Below, piece by piece: positions 32,374 to 43,117 of a stretch of 64,000 nt of DNA. The notes beneath the pieces were generated by a model. The model had not been told where the DNA came from and searched no databases. It worked only from the letters and a program-made list of their open reading frames with translations. The position numbers were made by a program, and so were the translations under genes. The DNA comes from Heloderma charlesbogerti (taxonomy: Eukaryota; Chordata; Lepidosauria; Squamata; Helodermatidae): the NCBI GenBank assembly GCA_026122225.1, contig JANEZZ010001410.1:682001-746000 (forward strand), written 5' to 3'. Each line of letters opens with the position of its first letter. The stretch's first letter is position 1.

Positions 32374-33177
32374 ATGGACTGGAAGACATTGCAGGGCCTG
32401 CTGAGTGGGGTGAACAAATACTCCACCGCTTTCGGGCGCATCTGGCTCTCCGTCGTCTTCGTCTTCCGGGTCCTGGTGTATGTAGTGGCTGCCGAGAGGG
32501 TGTGGGGGGATGAACAGAAGGACTTCGACTGCAACCATCGGCAGCCTGGTTGCACCAATGTCTGCTACGACCACTACTTCCCTATCTCCCACATCCGTCT
32601 GTGGGCCCTGCAGCTTATTTTCGTCACCTGCCCTTCACTGCTGGTCATTATGCACGTGGCCTACCGTGAGGACAGGGAGAGGAAGAACCGGGAAAAGAAT
32701 GGAGAGGACTGTCCCAAACTCTACAGCAACACCGGCAAGAAGCACGGTGGCCTTTGGTGGACATACCTCCTCACCCTCTTCTTCAAGTTGGCGATTGAGA
32801 TCATCTTCCTCTACCTCCTGCATAGGATATGGGACAGTTTTGATCTGCCAGTCTTGGTCAAGTGTGATCTGCAACCGTGTCCCAATACGGTGGACTGCTA
32901 CATTGCTCGGCCTACAGAGAAGAAGATCTTCACCTACTTCATGGTAGGCGCATCTGCCCTCTGCATCGTCCTCACCGTGTGTGAGATCTTCTACCTCATC
33001 TTCAAGCGGGTGGTCCGTTCCATGCAGAAGTGGAACAAGAACAAGAAGTCGCTCACTTATAGCAAGGCCTCCACCTGCCAGTGCCACACAAAGATGGAGC
33101 ATCCGCAGGATGGGAAATTAAAGATCGTGCCCTTAGAGGCCCTCAGAGCCTCCGCACCTAACCTGACCTTAATCTGA
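32374..33177 (+). CDS. GJB3: Connexin 31, gap-junction beta-3 protein
   Basis: The 267-residue protein is a complete four-pass connexin. Six subunits form a hemichannel in the plasma membrane, and two hemichannels dock to pass ions and small metabolites between cells. The start [20 protein letters not shown] is typical of Cx31, and the ATG has A at -3 and G at +4. Membrane segments are near residues 21-40, 75-95, 130-152 and 187-210. Extracellular loop 1 has Cys53, Cys60 and Cys64 (C-x6-C-x3-C). Loop 2 has Cys164, Cys169 and Cys175 (C-x4-C-x5-C), then [20 protein letters not shown]. The tail ends ASAPNLTLI, very like the mammalian Cx31 end. Length is close to human Cx31 (270). There are no stops or frameshifts. 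In mammals GJB3 is expressed mainly in skin and inner ear and lies beside GJB4, GJB5 and GJA4; none of these is visible here. The first-loop and tail identity makes GJB3 much likelier than GJB4 or GJB5. Confidence 0.97.
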   Translation: MDWKTLQGLLSGVNKYSTAFGRIWLSVVFVFRVLVYVVAAERVWGDEQKDFDCNHRQPGCTNVCYDHYFPISHIRLWALQLIFVTCPSLLVIMHVAYREDRERKNREKNGEDCPKLYSNTGKKHGGLWWTYLLTLFFKLAIEIIFLYLLHRIWDSFDLPVLVKCDLQPCPNTVDCYIARPTEKKIFTYFMVGASALCIVLTVCEIFYLIFKRVVRSMQKWNKNKKSLTYSKASTCQCHTKMEHPQDGKLKIVPLEALRASAPNLTLI

Positions 33178-34190
33178 GCTGGGGCGCTGGGAGGGGCAAA
33201 TCCCAAATGGTCACCTGCTATTTGGATTATTTCACTGGGACACAAAAGTGGCTTTTTGAAACGTGGGGCGGGAAAGGATAACTTGAAAGGGAGGCTTTCC
33301 ATTGTATGGCCAACAGAATGTTCCACAAGGAGGGGCCCAGCCATGTTTGTTGAGTCCCGATGCCCACCCTGTGGCCCTCATGGCTCGTTTACATGTTGCG
33401 GCTACACCAAACATGGGCAGCTCAGACGTTCCAGCAAAAGATGTTGGTTTTGTTCACCTCTGGATGAAGTTGCAACCCTTTAAATGTATGCTTTCCATCC
33501 TCTTCTTTTTTTAAAAAAACAAACAAACCAAAAACTGTCTTGGAAGATATGATTAATTTAGGTAGTCAGCTAAAAGAGCTGTATCTGAGTAACATATGTT
33601 GTGGTCTTCGGAAGACCTACAGTGGCAGTCCAATGGCTTTTTGCTTTTATTCCATCCTCTGACTTGTTCAATTGCTTATAGCATTGCAAGGTCGCTAAAC
33701 CGGAGGGGGAGGCAGGGAGGAGTTAATGAGGGAAATCCAATGAACGTGCCTTATTCAGCTTTGATGTTCTACCTCCTCCTGCAGACCAAAATTCTCTCAA
33801 AGCTATGTTGTCTGCCTTAGATGGCAACCTCAGTGTAGTTCCTAAGACTTTGAGCTTAGGGTGCCTGGTTCAAAATTCTCGCCTCTTCTACAAAGCCTCC
33901 CTCCCCCCGCCCTCTCTCTCTGCCTCAGGTCTGCGTCTGCAATATAGGGATAAATAACACCAATTACCTTACAGGTAGGACTTCAAGGCCAAAGAAGGAT
34001 TACTCAGGTCAGGTTACGTGAAGTTTCTTAAATGCTCTGAAGTGTTTTAATACTAGGGAAGCATTATTATGTTTGTTCAGGCCTTTTTCCGCCCAAACCA
34101 TCAGACATACATTTTGCATTGGTGCTCTGCAGCAGGAGTTGCTATGGCTACTGACGCCAGTATCCCTCGCCCTGCCACCCTGGAGGACCA
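33178..34190 (+). other. Probable GJB3 3' UTR and flank
   Basis: Non-repetitive sequence directly after the stop codon, expected to hold the 3' UTR of the coding exon. No canonical AATAAA was found in this stretch, so the transcript end is not placed. Confidence 0.4.
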
Positions 34191-34924
34191 GCCCTACACT
34201 CTTGAACATATGAAGAGGACTTATCCTGAGTCAGACTGTTGGTTGATCTAGCCAGCGGTGTAGTGGTAAATTTTGAAGTTCTGACAGACCCATAGCCACA
34301 ATCCCAAAGGGAGTCCAAAGATGCAGGTAGCTGTGTTGATCCATCTCTCTGTATTATATATGTCTTTTGAAGGTCTTTTGTAAAGCTGCTGGGTCTTCAT
34401 TAAGCATTCAAGGCCAAGCTACCCCAAAATACTTTGCATTACAACAGGGATTCCTCACAATATTACTGTATATTGCTACTGGGAAAATCCCTCCCGCCCG
34501 CTACTGTGAGGTTTGCAGCTAAGCCCAGAGGGAACAGGGAAGTCTGAGGGGGGTGGCAGATGACATCAGCATCCCTGCTAATAACAAAAAGTCCCAGCAC
34601 TTCGACCCTGCAAGCCCTCACTCTGCTACACCACTGGATCTAACTTACAACTCTAATTATCAGCAGCTCTCTGGCTGCGGTTCCTTTCCTGAAGGGTGGA
34701 GGGATTTTTCACTGGAGATGCCAAGCCTGACAGTGAGACTTTGGGCATGCAGAAGGCACATGCCCCATGGAGGAATCATTCTTCTCTTCTCCACAAGAGG
34801 AAGAAGGAGGGGTGAGTGTGGAAAGTCACTGGGGTGCTTTCTTCCAAGCAGGGTGCTACCGGAGCTTCTGGGCATTGCTACATCTCACCATTTACTTGTC
34901 AGACAGGAACTGAGCTGGCAGACA
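34191..34924. other. Unassigned DNA with one SINE scrap
   Basis: 34200-34255 ('GAACATATGAAGAGGACTTATCC...') resembles the reversed 3' end of the GGCAGCTTCCTATG SINE. The rest is unassigned. Confidence 0.35.
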
Positions 34925-35085
34925 TATTGCCATCTGAAGCCACCTTGCACTGAGTCATCTCTCCAAGATCCCAGGCAGGGTTATTTCCCAGTTCGGTGAC
35001 CTAAGACCATTAAGCTGGAGATGCAAATGGGATCTTTGGCATGCGAAGCATGGCGCCTAACCGGTAAGCTGTGGCTGTTCCCCAA
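34925..35085 (-). mobile_element. tRNA-derived SINE, degenerate
   Basis: Reversed 'GAAGCCACCTTGCACTGAGTC...AAGCTGGAGATGCAAATGGG...GGCATGCGAAGC', a diverged GGCAGCTTCCTATG copy. Confidence 0.4.
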
Positions 35086-35539
35086 AGAGACCCCCAGGGT
35101 TCTTGTCTGTCCTGGGATGGCCGGTGTGGGACCCAAACCCACAACCCTGATTTGTATTAGCACCACACTCCGACTCACCAAGCTTCCTGGTCAGTGGGTT
35201 ATGAAGACAGCAAAGAAACCATGCCTGCATTTTTAAACTGTTTATAGGACTTTGTTCAGTCCTATAAACAGTTGGACCTCCACTGTGGATGCTGTCTAAT
35301 GCTACAGAAAGCATTGGATCCAATAGGTTGGTCCACTCTTAACTGTCAGAAACCAAAGATTATCTCAGTGTCAGTCCAAAGCAAAACTGGCTGGCATTGA
35401 TACTGATAATTGTCTCCGTGGCTGCCAAGCACAGCAGCATCCAAATATTTCTGGTGTAGCTTGACAGCGACTCTGATAAATAAAGCAAACTCTTCAGCAA
35501 GCTCTTTTGAGTAGATACAATAAAATGATCCCAGCCATC

Positions 35540-35568
35540 TTTATTATTATTATTACTATTATTATTAC

Positions 35569-35608
<40 letters not shown>
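35540..35608 (+). repeat. (TTA)n microsatellite
   Basis: About 23 TTA units with a few CTA variants in the first third. Confidence 0.95.
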
Positions 35609-35609
<1 letters not shown>

Positions 35610-36411
35610 CTCTCCAGAATATGCAAGATACAATGGAAACCTACAATTCTGCAGGAAAAAGCAGGAGCTAACAGGTGGCAGAGAAAAGAAGTAGCAATCC
35701 CAACCACAGAATGACCATGACAATCCTGAACACACAGCTTAAATCCCAAACCCATCTTCCAGAGTAGGCTGGCGGGGAGGGGGAGGGGTTGTTCCCCAGG
35801 CTGTCCTGCTCCTATGCCTTTGCACTAACAGAACTTCCTAGAAGAACATTTTTGAGAATTTTCTTTTTTGCCCCCTCTCCAAAAAGGAGAGAGATTTTGC
35901 AGAATATTATTTGAATATTCTCCCCCATTTCCCTCTCCCCATCCCCTACAACACCCAGGAAGGATGCTAGGTCTGGGGGCATTGTGAGGGAAGCAAAATG
36001 GCAGTCTACCAACCCTGTTTCTGCTGCTGCTCCTTACAGCAGCAAAACCAACCAACCTTAGGAAAGGAGAGAGAGAGAAGCAGTGAGCCCTGCACTCAAG
36101 AAACTGTCAGAGAATTTCTCCTCCCCCTGGGAAAATGGTCCTCGAACTTCTCTTCCCACAGATTGGGTGGAGAGCTTCCAGGGACCATTTATGCACAGCT
36201 CTAAGTAAAGAGCCTGATGTGCAGAATGTTTTCATAGCATGAAATCTCCATGATGGTGGAAGCCTTCACCTACAACATTTCTGCAAGTTAGGCTGGTCTT
36301 AAAAGTATAGGAGCAGGGCTAGGAAGAAGAGTTAGCAACCCTAATCTTCAGGTGTCCTGCAAATGATTCTACCCCAAACCAGAAGGACAAGAAAAGCATC
36401 TGAACTTCTTC

Positions 36412-36662
36412 CCTTCATTCATTCATTCTATTTATACCCTGCCTTGTTTCCTCCTGAAGGAACCCAAGGCAATGTACATAATCCTTATCCCCGTCCATTT
36501 TATCCTCACAACAACAACCCTGTGAGGTGGGCTGGGCTGGGCTGAGAGTCTGTGACTATCCCAAAGTCACCCAGTGAGCTTCCATTGCCGAGTGGGGACT
36601 AGAACCCGGATCTCCCAGCTCCCTGTCCAAGTCTCTCGCCATTACACCACACTGACTCTCAT
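36412..36662 (-). mobile_element. tRNA-derived SINE (GTGGTGTAGTGG family)
   Basis: Reversed copy: (ATTC)n tail at 36414-36426, 'TTTATCCTCACAACAACAACC', 'GAGTGGGGACTAGAACCCGG' and head 'ATTACACCACACTGACTCTC'. Confidence 0.72.
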
Positions 36663-37519
36663 GCTTAATAAGCAGGAAAGGAGCTGAGTTCCTCTTTCAG
36701 GGGTCTGGGTGGGAAGGCCAAGAAGGTGGTGTGTCTGTCACTCTTTTGTCTTGGCCATTCTTGCTCATTTCTGACTTGAATAGGTTCATTGGCAGCCAAA
36801 CACAAAGGGAGCATTGCATAACCAGCAGAGGCCCTTGAAAGGAGAGGACTTCGCTTCAGAGGGAGGTTGGGTCTTCTCTGCATGGGGGTAAAAATAACAA
36901 GCATGAATGGGGAATGTTCTGCAAACATGCACCACAAAAGGGATCTGGAACAGAAATGCTCGTGGAAGGAGCAAGCAAAAGCAGCTGTAGCAGGTTCGGG
37001 GACAGGGAGGTTCCAACTTGAGGAGAAATGGTTTCTGAAGCAGAGGCAGGAGCGAGTCAGGGTTGGGGGGGGGACAACAGCAGGCAGGCAGGCAGGAGGT
37101 AGCAAAGAGGATTCCACGCCGCACAACAGGTTCCAGGTAAAGGTGTGCAGAAGGCAGAGAAGGGCAAACAGTTAAAATGTTCAAAAAGGCAGGGAGAGAG
37201 AGACTCGGCTCGGTTGCCAGGGGATGTTGCAAATATTCTATGTGCTGGGAACTTTTTCCACGTCAACCCACATGCCAAGGAATCCATGTGCACCTGCATT
37301 GCACTCCTGAGCATTGCAGAGGATTCTGGGGGGTGTTCTAGGGTGCCCACCCAGTTCATGTGGGGGTCTAGCCAGTCCTGTTGAACCCCAGCCTCAAGCG
37401 CTCCAATGAAAGGGAAGATCATGGAGATGATCAAGCCGCTTAGCTGCCATTACCAAGCTTCCTGTGGAGGAGGGCCCCCTGAAAATGTTCCAGGGGTTCC
37501 CCAGAAAACCACCAGCAAA
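36663..37519. other. Unassigned DNA
   Basis: No gene or known repeat recognised; (CAGG)n at 37079-37095. Confidence 0.3.
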
Positions 37520-37685
37520 GTGATCAGAGAGCAGGGAGGCCTGAGTTCAATCCCTGCTGGGCCGTGAAGCTCACACCATGAAGCTCTTCTTCTCACCCTA
37601 ATCGGAGGTCATTCATTGGGATAAAATGGGATAACTCCCTCGCTTGACCAAAGGAGGTGGGATACAAGCATGACAGATAGAGCGA
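37520..37685 (+). mobile_element. tRNA-derived SINE, degenerate forward copy
   Basis: 'CTGAGTTCAATCCCTGCTGG' (B-box-like), 'CATTGGGATAAAATGGG' and 'GGAGGTGGGATACAAGC' keep the order of the GTGGTGTAGTGG family. Confidence 0.4.
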
Positions 37686-37731
37686 AAAACAAAAAAAGAG
37701 GGAGTGAGAAGGAAATGAAAAATGATGAAAG

Positions 37732-37870
37732 TGCTAAAGCAGCCTTCCTTAATCTGGTCCCCTCTAGAGGTGTTGGATTACAACGGCCAGAACCCCCCAG
37801 GCTGGGTGGTTCTGGGAGTTGTGGTCCAACACCTCTGGAGGGAACCAGATTGAAGGAGGCTGTGCTACAG
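37732..37870. mobile_element. Short fold-back hAT element with near-perfect duplication
   Basis: The element (37740-37862, 123 bp) starts CAGCCTTCCTTAATCTGG and ends CCAGATTGAAGGAGGCTG. Flanks TGCTAAAG and TGCTACAG agree at 7 of 8. This copy ties the TTGGACTACAAC hairpin family to hAT transposition. Confidence 0.8.
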
Positions 37871-38384
37871 ACCCATCAAACCTTAGAGGGAAAAATGTCT
37901 AGTGCAGAAGGCAGGTTTAAGCCTCCATCTCTTGCTTCCTGCTTCCTGTTCCAAGGGAAATCATGCGATTGCTGCTTTCCCTGCATCCGCAGCTCAGCCA
38001 GACCACATCTGAGCCTCGGGCTCTGCCTCTGCTGGAAATAGGGGCCCGTGCGCTAATCCAGGTGGCATCAACCAACTCGACCAGTATTTCACAAGAGAGT
38101 TGGCTTCTTTGCACTTGGAACAAGGCATGTCAGTTCCTTAGTTGCTGAACAAATATTGTGTTTGCACAGTGAACCATGTAATGCAAAAGGTCAAATAAAT
38201 GTTACTTTGTTTATATAAATGCTTGCCAGGTTCTTTACTTAAGACAAGCGGGTGTTAACAAAGGGGAGAGGGCAGAAGAGGAGGAATGGGATAAATCAGG
38301 ATGAAAGAACAGAATGATAAGCAGCTGGAGTCAGCAGTTCAAAGTAAGATGATCTTTAATGATTTCTTGGCTAGCTAGGCCTTC

Positions 38385-38466
38385 CTCCCCTAATCTGGTG
38401 GCCCTCCAGATATGTTGGACTACAACTCCCACCATCCCCAGAGAGCCATCAGCCTGGGGAGGGCTC
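38385..38466. mobile_element. Short fold-back hAT element, partial
   Basis: 'CTAATCTGGTGGCCCTCCAG' and 'TGTTGGACTACAACTCCC'; the second arm is largely lost. Confidence 0.55.
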
Positions 38467-38564
38467 AATTGGAGCATTTGGAATATCGACCATTGTGCCC
38501 TACGGGTAGTAACGTTCTGAAAATTGGGGTCATTTTATTTATTTTTTGAAGTCATAAGGATGTA

Positions 38565-39085
38565 AGAAGAGCCGTGCTGGATCAGACCAAAGGTCCATCT
38601 CATCCACCATCCTGTTTCCCACAATGGCCAGCCAGATGCATCTGGGAAGCCCACAAGCAGGATGTGAGGCTGGTGTTGTTCCCCAGCAACTGGTGTCCAG
38701 CGACATGCCACTTCTGATCTGGAAGACGGCATATGGCCTTCACGTGCACATGTAGCCACTGGCGGGATCTCCTTCCCTGCAGTTCTTCATGCAGAGGCTG
38801 GTCAGCTGTGTAGCAGGGTGCTGCAGCTGCATCTTTCATTGCAGAGCCTGCACGGAGTGGCGGGTGTGTATGTGTGGACTCGATGATCTTCAAGGTCCCT
38901 TCAAACTCTATGATTCTGTGGCTAGTAGCCATTGATAGCCTTATCTTCCAGGAATTTGTCCAGTTTGTCCAATCCCCCTGTAAAGCAGTCCACATTGGTG
39001 GGCATCACTACATCTGTACACTACATTCCCCTCCTGTGAATATTGTGTGAGGCATTCGTGAACATCTGGATCAAGGCCTGGCAAT
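38565..39085 (-). mobile_element. CR1-like LINE fragments, with a short + strand CR1 terminus between
   Basis: 38565-38720 and 38925-39030 are reversed pieces of the CR1 3' region ('GGATCAGACCAAAGGTCC', 'CATTGATAGCCTTATC'). 38875-38922 on the + strand reads 'GATGATCTTCAAGGTCCC' and 'CTATGATTCTGTG', the classic CR1 3' end, probably an independent insertion. Confidence 0.6.
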
Positions 39086-39094
39086 AAGGGCAAC

Positions 39095-39236
39095 GTATGG
39101 CAGGGTGGGCAACTTGTGGCCCGCCAGATGTTTTGGCCTACAACGCCCATGATTCCTCACCATAGGCTATGCTGGCTAGGGCAGATGGAAGTTGTAGGCC
39201 AAAACATCTGGAGGGCCACAAGTCGCCCATCCCTGA
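39095..39236. mobile_element. Short fold-back hAT element (TTTTGGCCTACAAC subtype)
   Basis: 'GGGTGGGCAACTTGTGGCCC' pairs with 'GGCCACAAGTCGCCCATCC'. TTTTGGCCTACAACGCCCATG pairs with GAAGTTGTAGGCCAAAAC. Nearly complete hairpin. Confidence 0.75.
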
Positions 39237-39475
39237 TCTAGGGCTACCAGAGGGTCATGCTGAGCCTTCCCTAATAACTGCACACATCTTGGGAAATTGT
39301 CCACCACCCACTTCCTAGACCATCTCTCTAGGATGACCAAAAGGCACTCATGCTCACGCTCATTTTTGTGGCGGCTGTGTAATTTGGAAACCCTCCCCTG
39401 CAATTGTTCCACAGCAATTGATGGTTCAGAATCAGTGGCAACTTCTTCTGAACTAGGAGGTGAACACCAAGACTA

Positions 39476-39722
39476 ATATTGATTGATTGATTGATTGATT
39501 GCATTTATATCCCGCCTTTTTTCCTCTTGCAAGGAACCCAAGGCGGCTTACATTAACCACCTCCTCTCCATTTTATCCTCAAAACAACAACCCTGTGAGG
39601 TGGGCTTGGCCGAGAGTCTGTGACTTCCATGGCTGAGTGGGGACTAGAGCTTCCATGGCTGAGTGGGGACTAGAACCTGGATCTCCTGGCTCCCAGTCCA
39701 ACACTCTAGCCACTACACCACA
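39476..39722 (-). mobile_element. tRNA-derived SINE (GTGGTGTAGTGG family)
   Basis: Reversed copy with an (ATTG)n tail at 39478-39501. A 22-base stretch around 'ccatggctgagtggggacta' is tandemly duplicated at 39628-39671. The BovB 3' end abuts the SINE head. Confidence 0.72.
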
Positions 39723-39724
39723 CA

Positions 39725-40868
39725 TTTGCTCAGTCGTTCAGTCATGTCTGACTCTTCGTGACCCCATGGACCATAGCACGCCAGGCCTTCCTGTCCTACG
39801 CTCTCTCCCGGAGCGTGCTCAAGTTCATATTCATTGCATCGGTGATGCTATCTAGCCATCTCATCCTCTGTCTTCCCCTTCTCCTTTGGCCTTCAGTCTT
39901 TCCCAGCATCAGGGTCTTTTCCAGGGAGTTTTCTCTTCGCATTAGGTGGCCAAAATATTGGAGCTTCAGCTTCAGTATCTGTCCTTCCAATGAGCAGTCA
40001 GGGTTGATTTCCTTTAGGATGGACTGATTTGACCTCCTTGCAGTCCAGGGGACTCGTAAGAGTCTTATCCAGCACCACAGTTTGAAAGCATCAATTCTTC
40101 GGCGCTCAGCCTTCCTTAGAGTCCAGCTCTCACAGCCATACGTTGCTACTGGGAAAACCATCGCTTTGATTAGACAGACCTTTGTCGGCAAGGTGATGTC
40201 TCTGCTTCTTACTATGCTGTCTAGGTTTGCCATAGCTTTCCTCCCAAGGAGCAAGCGTCTTTTAATTTCATGGCTACAGTCACCGTCTGCGGTGATCTTG
40301 GAGCCCAAGAAAATAAAATCTGTCACAGCTTCCATTTCTTCCCCTTCTATATGCCAGGAAGTGATGGGGCCAGATGCCATGATCTTCATTTTTTTAATGT
40401 TGAGTTTCAAACCAGCTTTTGCACTCTCCTCTTTCACCCTCAACAAGAGGCTCTTTAGATCCTCTTCGCTTTCTGCCATTAGGGTGGTATCGTCTGCATA
40501 TCGGAGGTTGTTGATAATTCTCCTGGCAATCTTAATTCCGACCTGTGATTCATCCAACCCGGTGTTTCTCATGATGTACTGTGCATATAAGTTAAATAAG
40601 CAGGGTGACAATATGCAGCCTTGTCGTACTCCTTTCCCAATTTTGAACCAATCAGTTGTTCCATGTCTGGTTCTTACTGTTGCTTCTTGACCCTTGTACA
40701 GGTTTCTCAGGAGACAGGTAAGGTGGTCTGGTATTCCCATCACTTTAAGAATTTGCCACAGTTTGTTGTGATCCACACAGTCAAAGGCATTAGCGTAGTC
40801 ACACCACACATAGCCTTGGATAAACCCATCGTCCTCCATAAATGTGCCCAATCTCATTTTAAAACTAT
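39725..40868 (-). pseudogene. BovB (RTE-clade LINE) reverse transcriptase fragment
   Basis: A 353-codon uninterrupted frame (40857-39796) covers the C-terminal half of the BovB ORF. It contains DYANAFDCVDHNKLWQILK (RT motif A, catalytic Asp), GKGVRQGCILSPCLFNLYA, and NLRYADDTTLMAE with an intact YADD box. Then come KLNIKK, ITSWHIEGEEMEAVTDF and the C-terminal YGCESWTLRKAERRRIDAF block. The usual 3' end follows to 39725. The endonuclease and first RT motifs are missing, so it cannot move, but the open frame indicates a fairly recent insertion. It overlaps in family with 3727-4146. RTE LINEs reverse-transcribe their own RNA at the target site. Confidence 0.92.
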
Positions 40869-41180
40869 GTCAACCAGTGCCCGTCACCACATCCCAGGGC
40901 TGACCCAACTCATTTTGCAGCCTGAGATGAAGGAAAAGATGGTGCCCTCTCCATTCTACTTAAGGAAACCAACTGGACTGGCAGGTGTATCTGACTTTGA
41001 CACTGGTGATGGGAAAGCATCCTCCACTGTGCCTGAAAGCAGACAGCTAGCTTAGGGGTGCAGGGCAGGTTGCCTGGAACACAGAGTTCTGTTCTCCAAC
41101 AGAGGGGAACAGCCAGGGAGAAGCCACTGCTACCCCCACCACACCAGCCAGCAACTGCCTCACTCTGCCTAATGGTAGGG
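40869..41180. other. Possible hAT-type element with CAGGGCTGAC / AGTCCTG ends
   Basis: 'CAGGGCTGACCCAACTCATT' at 40897 and 'GGGCCAGTCCTG' near 41179-41190 look like inverted ends. No matching duplication was found. Confidence 0.3.
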
Positions 41181-41194
41181 CCAGTCCTGCACAG

Positions 41195-41565
41195 CTGATT
41201 CCATAAAGTAATGACACGTTGTATGAGGAAATCCTCTCTTCTGACTGCTCTGAGTCTCCAACCAATCAATTCCAATGGATGACCTGAGGTTTTCATATGA
41301 TGAGAGAAAAACATCCCTCTTTCCCAGGGGGCAGAACTGAAATGAGGTGGGTTGCCAAATTCCACACACACAGACACAGCCCTGCAGCCCTCTATGAGCC
41401 AGATGACAAAAGTGAGTGTGGCCACACCTACTGACATCATCACCCAGCCCCCAGCCAAATCCTCCCAAAGCTTTTCCTTGTAGGAAAGGCCCTTTCTCCG
41501 CCAATTGGGTGGCCTTCTCTGCATCTTTTCCAGCTTTACAATATCAATTTTGAGACGTCGGTATT
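41195..41565 (-). pseudogene. CR1-like LINE fragment
   Basis: Reversed 'ATTCCATAAAGTAATGACACG', 'CCAACCAATCAATTCCAATGG' and 'ATGATGAGAGAAAAACATCC', which encode diverged versions of the IGWRLRAVRREDFLIQRVI-type block. An unrelated stretch (41340-41470) interrupts it. Confidence 0.5.
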
Positions 41566-41887
41566 TGTCACTAGGGATCTTGGAGAAATCTGGAACAGAA
41601 CCAAAAGAGTTCAGATTTTTATGAATCCAACCCATGGATTTCACAGCAGACTGGCTTTTCCCCTGTTGGGCAGATTCTGCAGACTTGTGGACCATTTTAA
41701 TAACCTTTGGGGATCTTATGCAAATAGCGTTGTAGAAAAATATGCAAAAATTTAAAGAACAGCCAAAAATGTGCATTTTCCCCCCCATAGGCTATAGTGT
41801 GAAAATGCGCTGTTGGGAAGGAATTTATGGATTTTGCATGTGCAACTTTGCACAAGTTAGCATCTGTGCAAATTCAGGAGCTTAAAA

Positions 41888-41941
<54 letters not shown>

Positions 41942-42040
41942 ATTCCATTGATGGGTGGACTATGGAACAAAAGGTGCCTAACAATCTGCAAAAGACAGAC
42001 AGAATGGAGTTTACACAGTCCGTCCCTCCCTATCTGTCAC
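41564..42040. mobile_element. hAT-type miniature element (442-812 family)
   Basis: The element (41572-42032) starts TAGGGATCTTGGAG and ends CGTCCCTCCCTA. Flanks TTTGTCAC and TCTGTCAC agree at 7 of 8. In the place occupied by the 94-bp array at 49660, it carries degenerate 'GTGCAACTTTGCACAAGTTAGC' sequence and a (TA)n run. Confidence 0.72.
41890..41939 (+). repeat. (TA)n microsatellite
   Basis: About 24 uninterrupted TA units inside the hAT element. Confidence 0.97.
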
Positions 42041-42107
42041 AGATATCTTTCAAAGTAAGGGGTCTAGAGCACAACTTCAGAGAGAATCATCAGGCCTCCT
42101 TCAGCAA

Positions 42108-42205
42108 GCTAGTGCAGTGTAGTGGCCAAGGGTGAGAACTACAAAGCCCAAAGTTCAAATCTCCCCCCAACTACACTTTGGCTAGTTAGCCCCTAAGCAA
42201 ATGCC
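42108..42205 (+). mobile_element. SINE head fragment (GTGGTGTAGTGG family)
   Basis: 'AGCTAGTGCAGTGTAGTGGCC' and 'AAAGTTCAAATCTCCCC' match the A- and B-box-like parts. Confidence 0.4.
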
Positions 42206-42229
42206 AGGTTCTCCAAGCCTCCACTGAAC

Positions 42230-42462
42230 GCTCATAAGAACCTCAGAAGAGCCCTGCTGGATCAGAACAAGGGTCCATCTAGTCCAACATTCTGTTCACA
42301 CAGCAGCCAACCGGCTGTCGACCGGGAACCCACAAGCAGGGCATAAGCGCAACAGCACCCTCCCACCCACATTCCTGAGCAACTGGTGTACATAGGCTCA
42401 CTGCCTGTGGTACGGAAGGTATCACAGAGCCATCAGGACTAGTAGCCATTGACGCAAAGGAG
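42230..42462 (-). mobile_element. CR1-like LINE 3' UTR
   Basis: Reversed 'CCCTGCTGGATCAGAACAAGG', 'CAACCGGCTGTCGACCGGG' and 'GCCATCAGGACTAGTAGCC', collinear with the UTR of 25656-25850. Confidence 0.68.
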
Positions 42463-43117
42463 GATGTAACCCATGGGAAGCCCAGGGAAAGTGCCAGCTA
42501 TGCATACAGTTCCTTTACGCATGTGTTAATGGCTTCCCTATCAAAGCGGCCGGATCGTTGGGATAGATTGGTAACGGCCGCTTGCCTCATTGACTTTAGG
42601 AGTTTCAGCAGTGGAAATTGAGCTACACCGACTGTACACTTATGCATCCGTAATCGGCTTTCCTAGATTGCAATCGATGGATGGGTGGGGAAGTTAGGCA
42701 AATGACTCAGTGGATGGAATGTGACATTAAGTGTTGGTTGGAACAGATGATTTGCAAGCTTCACTAAATCGAAACCCTGAACAGGAGCCGAAACCCTAGA
42801 CCCTAACGCCATTGCCTTTTTTTTCCACAAATATTGCCCCTCAAAAATAGGGCTGATAAAAAAAAAAATCATACACAGACAAACTGGCCATCCCAGTTGC
42901 AGAAAGCAAATGTGTTGTGTGGACGGGGGGGCGGGGGGCATTCTGGCTATTGGTGGCGCCGTCATCTCTTTTTCCCCTTTCTTTTCACTGTGGGTTAGCT
43001 CCAGTTTCGCTCTCACTTTTCAATCATGCATTTTGGAGGGGAAGCATTAAGCATGCCACAATTCTCTCAGCCTTTGCCACCATTTTCCCCATGTACACAG
43101 TGCCACAAAGGCGACCT
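42463..43117. other. Unassigned DNA
   Basis: No gene or named repeat. Confidence 0.3.

Noticed and set aside
32510..33102. Long frames overlapping GJB3 in other frames and on the minus strand
   Set aside because: Shadows of the GJB3 coding sequence with no independent support.
33178..34000. Polyadenylation signal for GJB3
   Set aside because: Only ATAAAT-like strings such as GGATAAATAA at 33947 are present; no canonical AATAAA with suitable context.
40082..40690. 202-codon + strand frame
   Set aside because: Antisense shadow of the BovB reverse-transcriptase frame.
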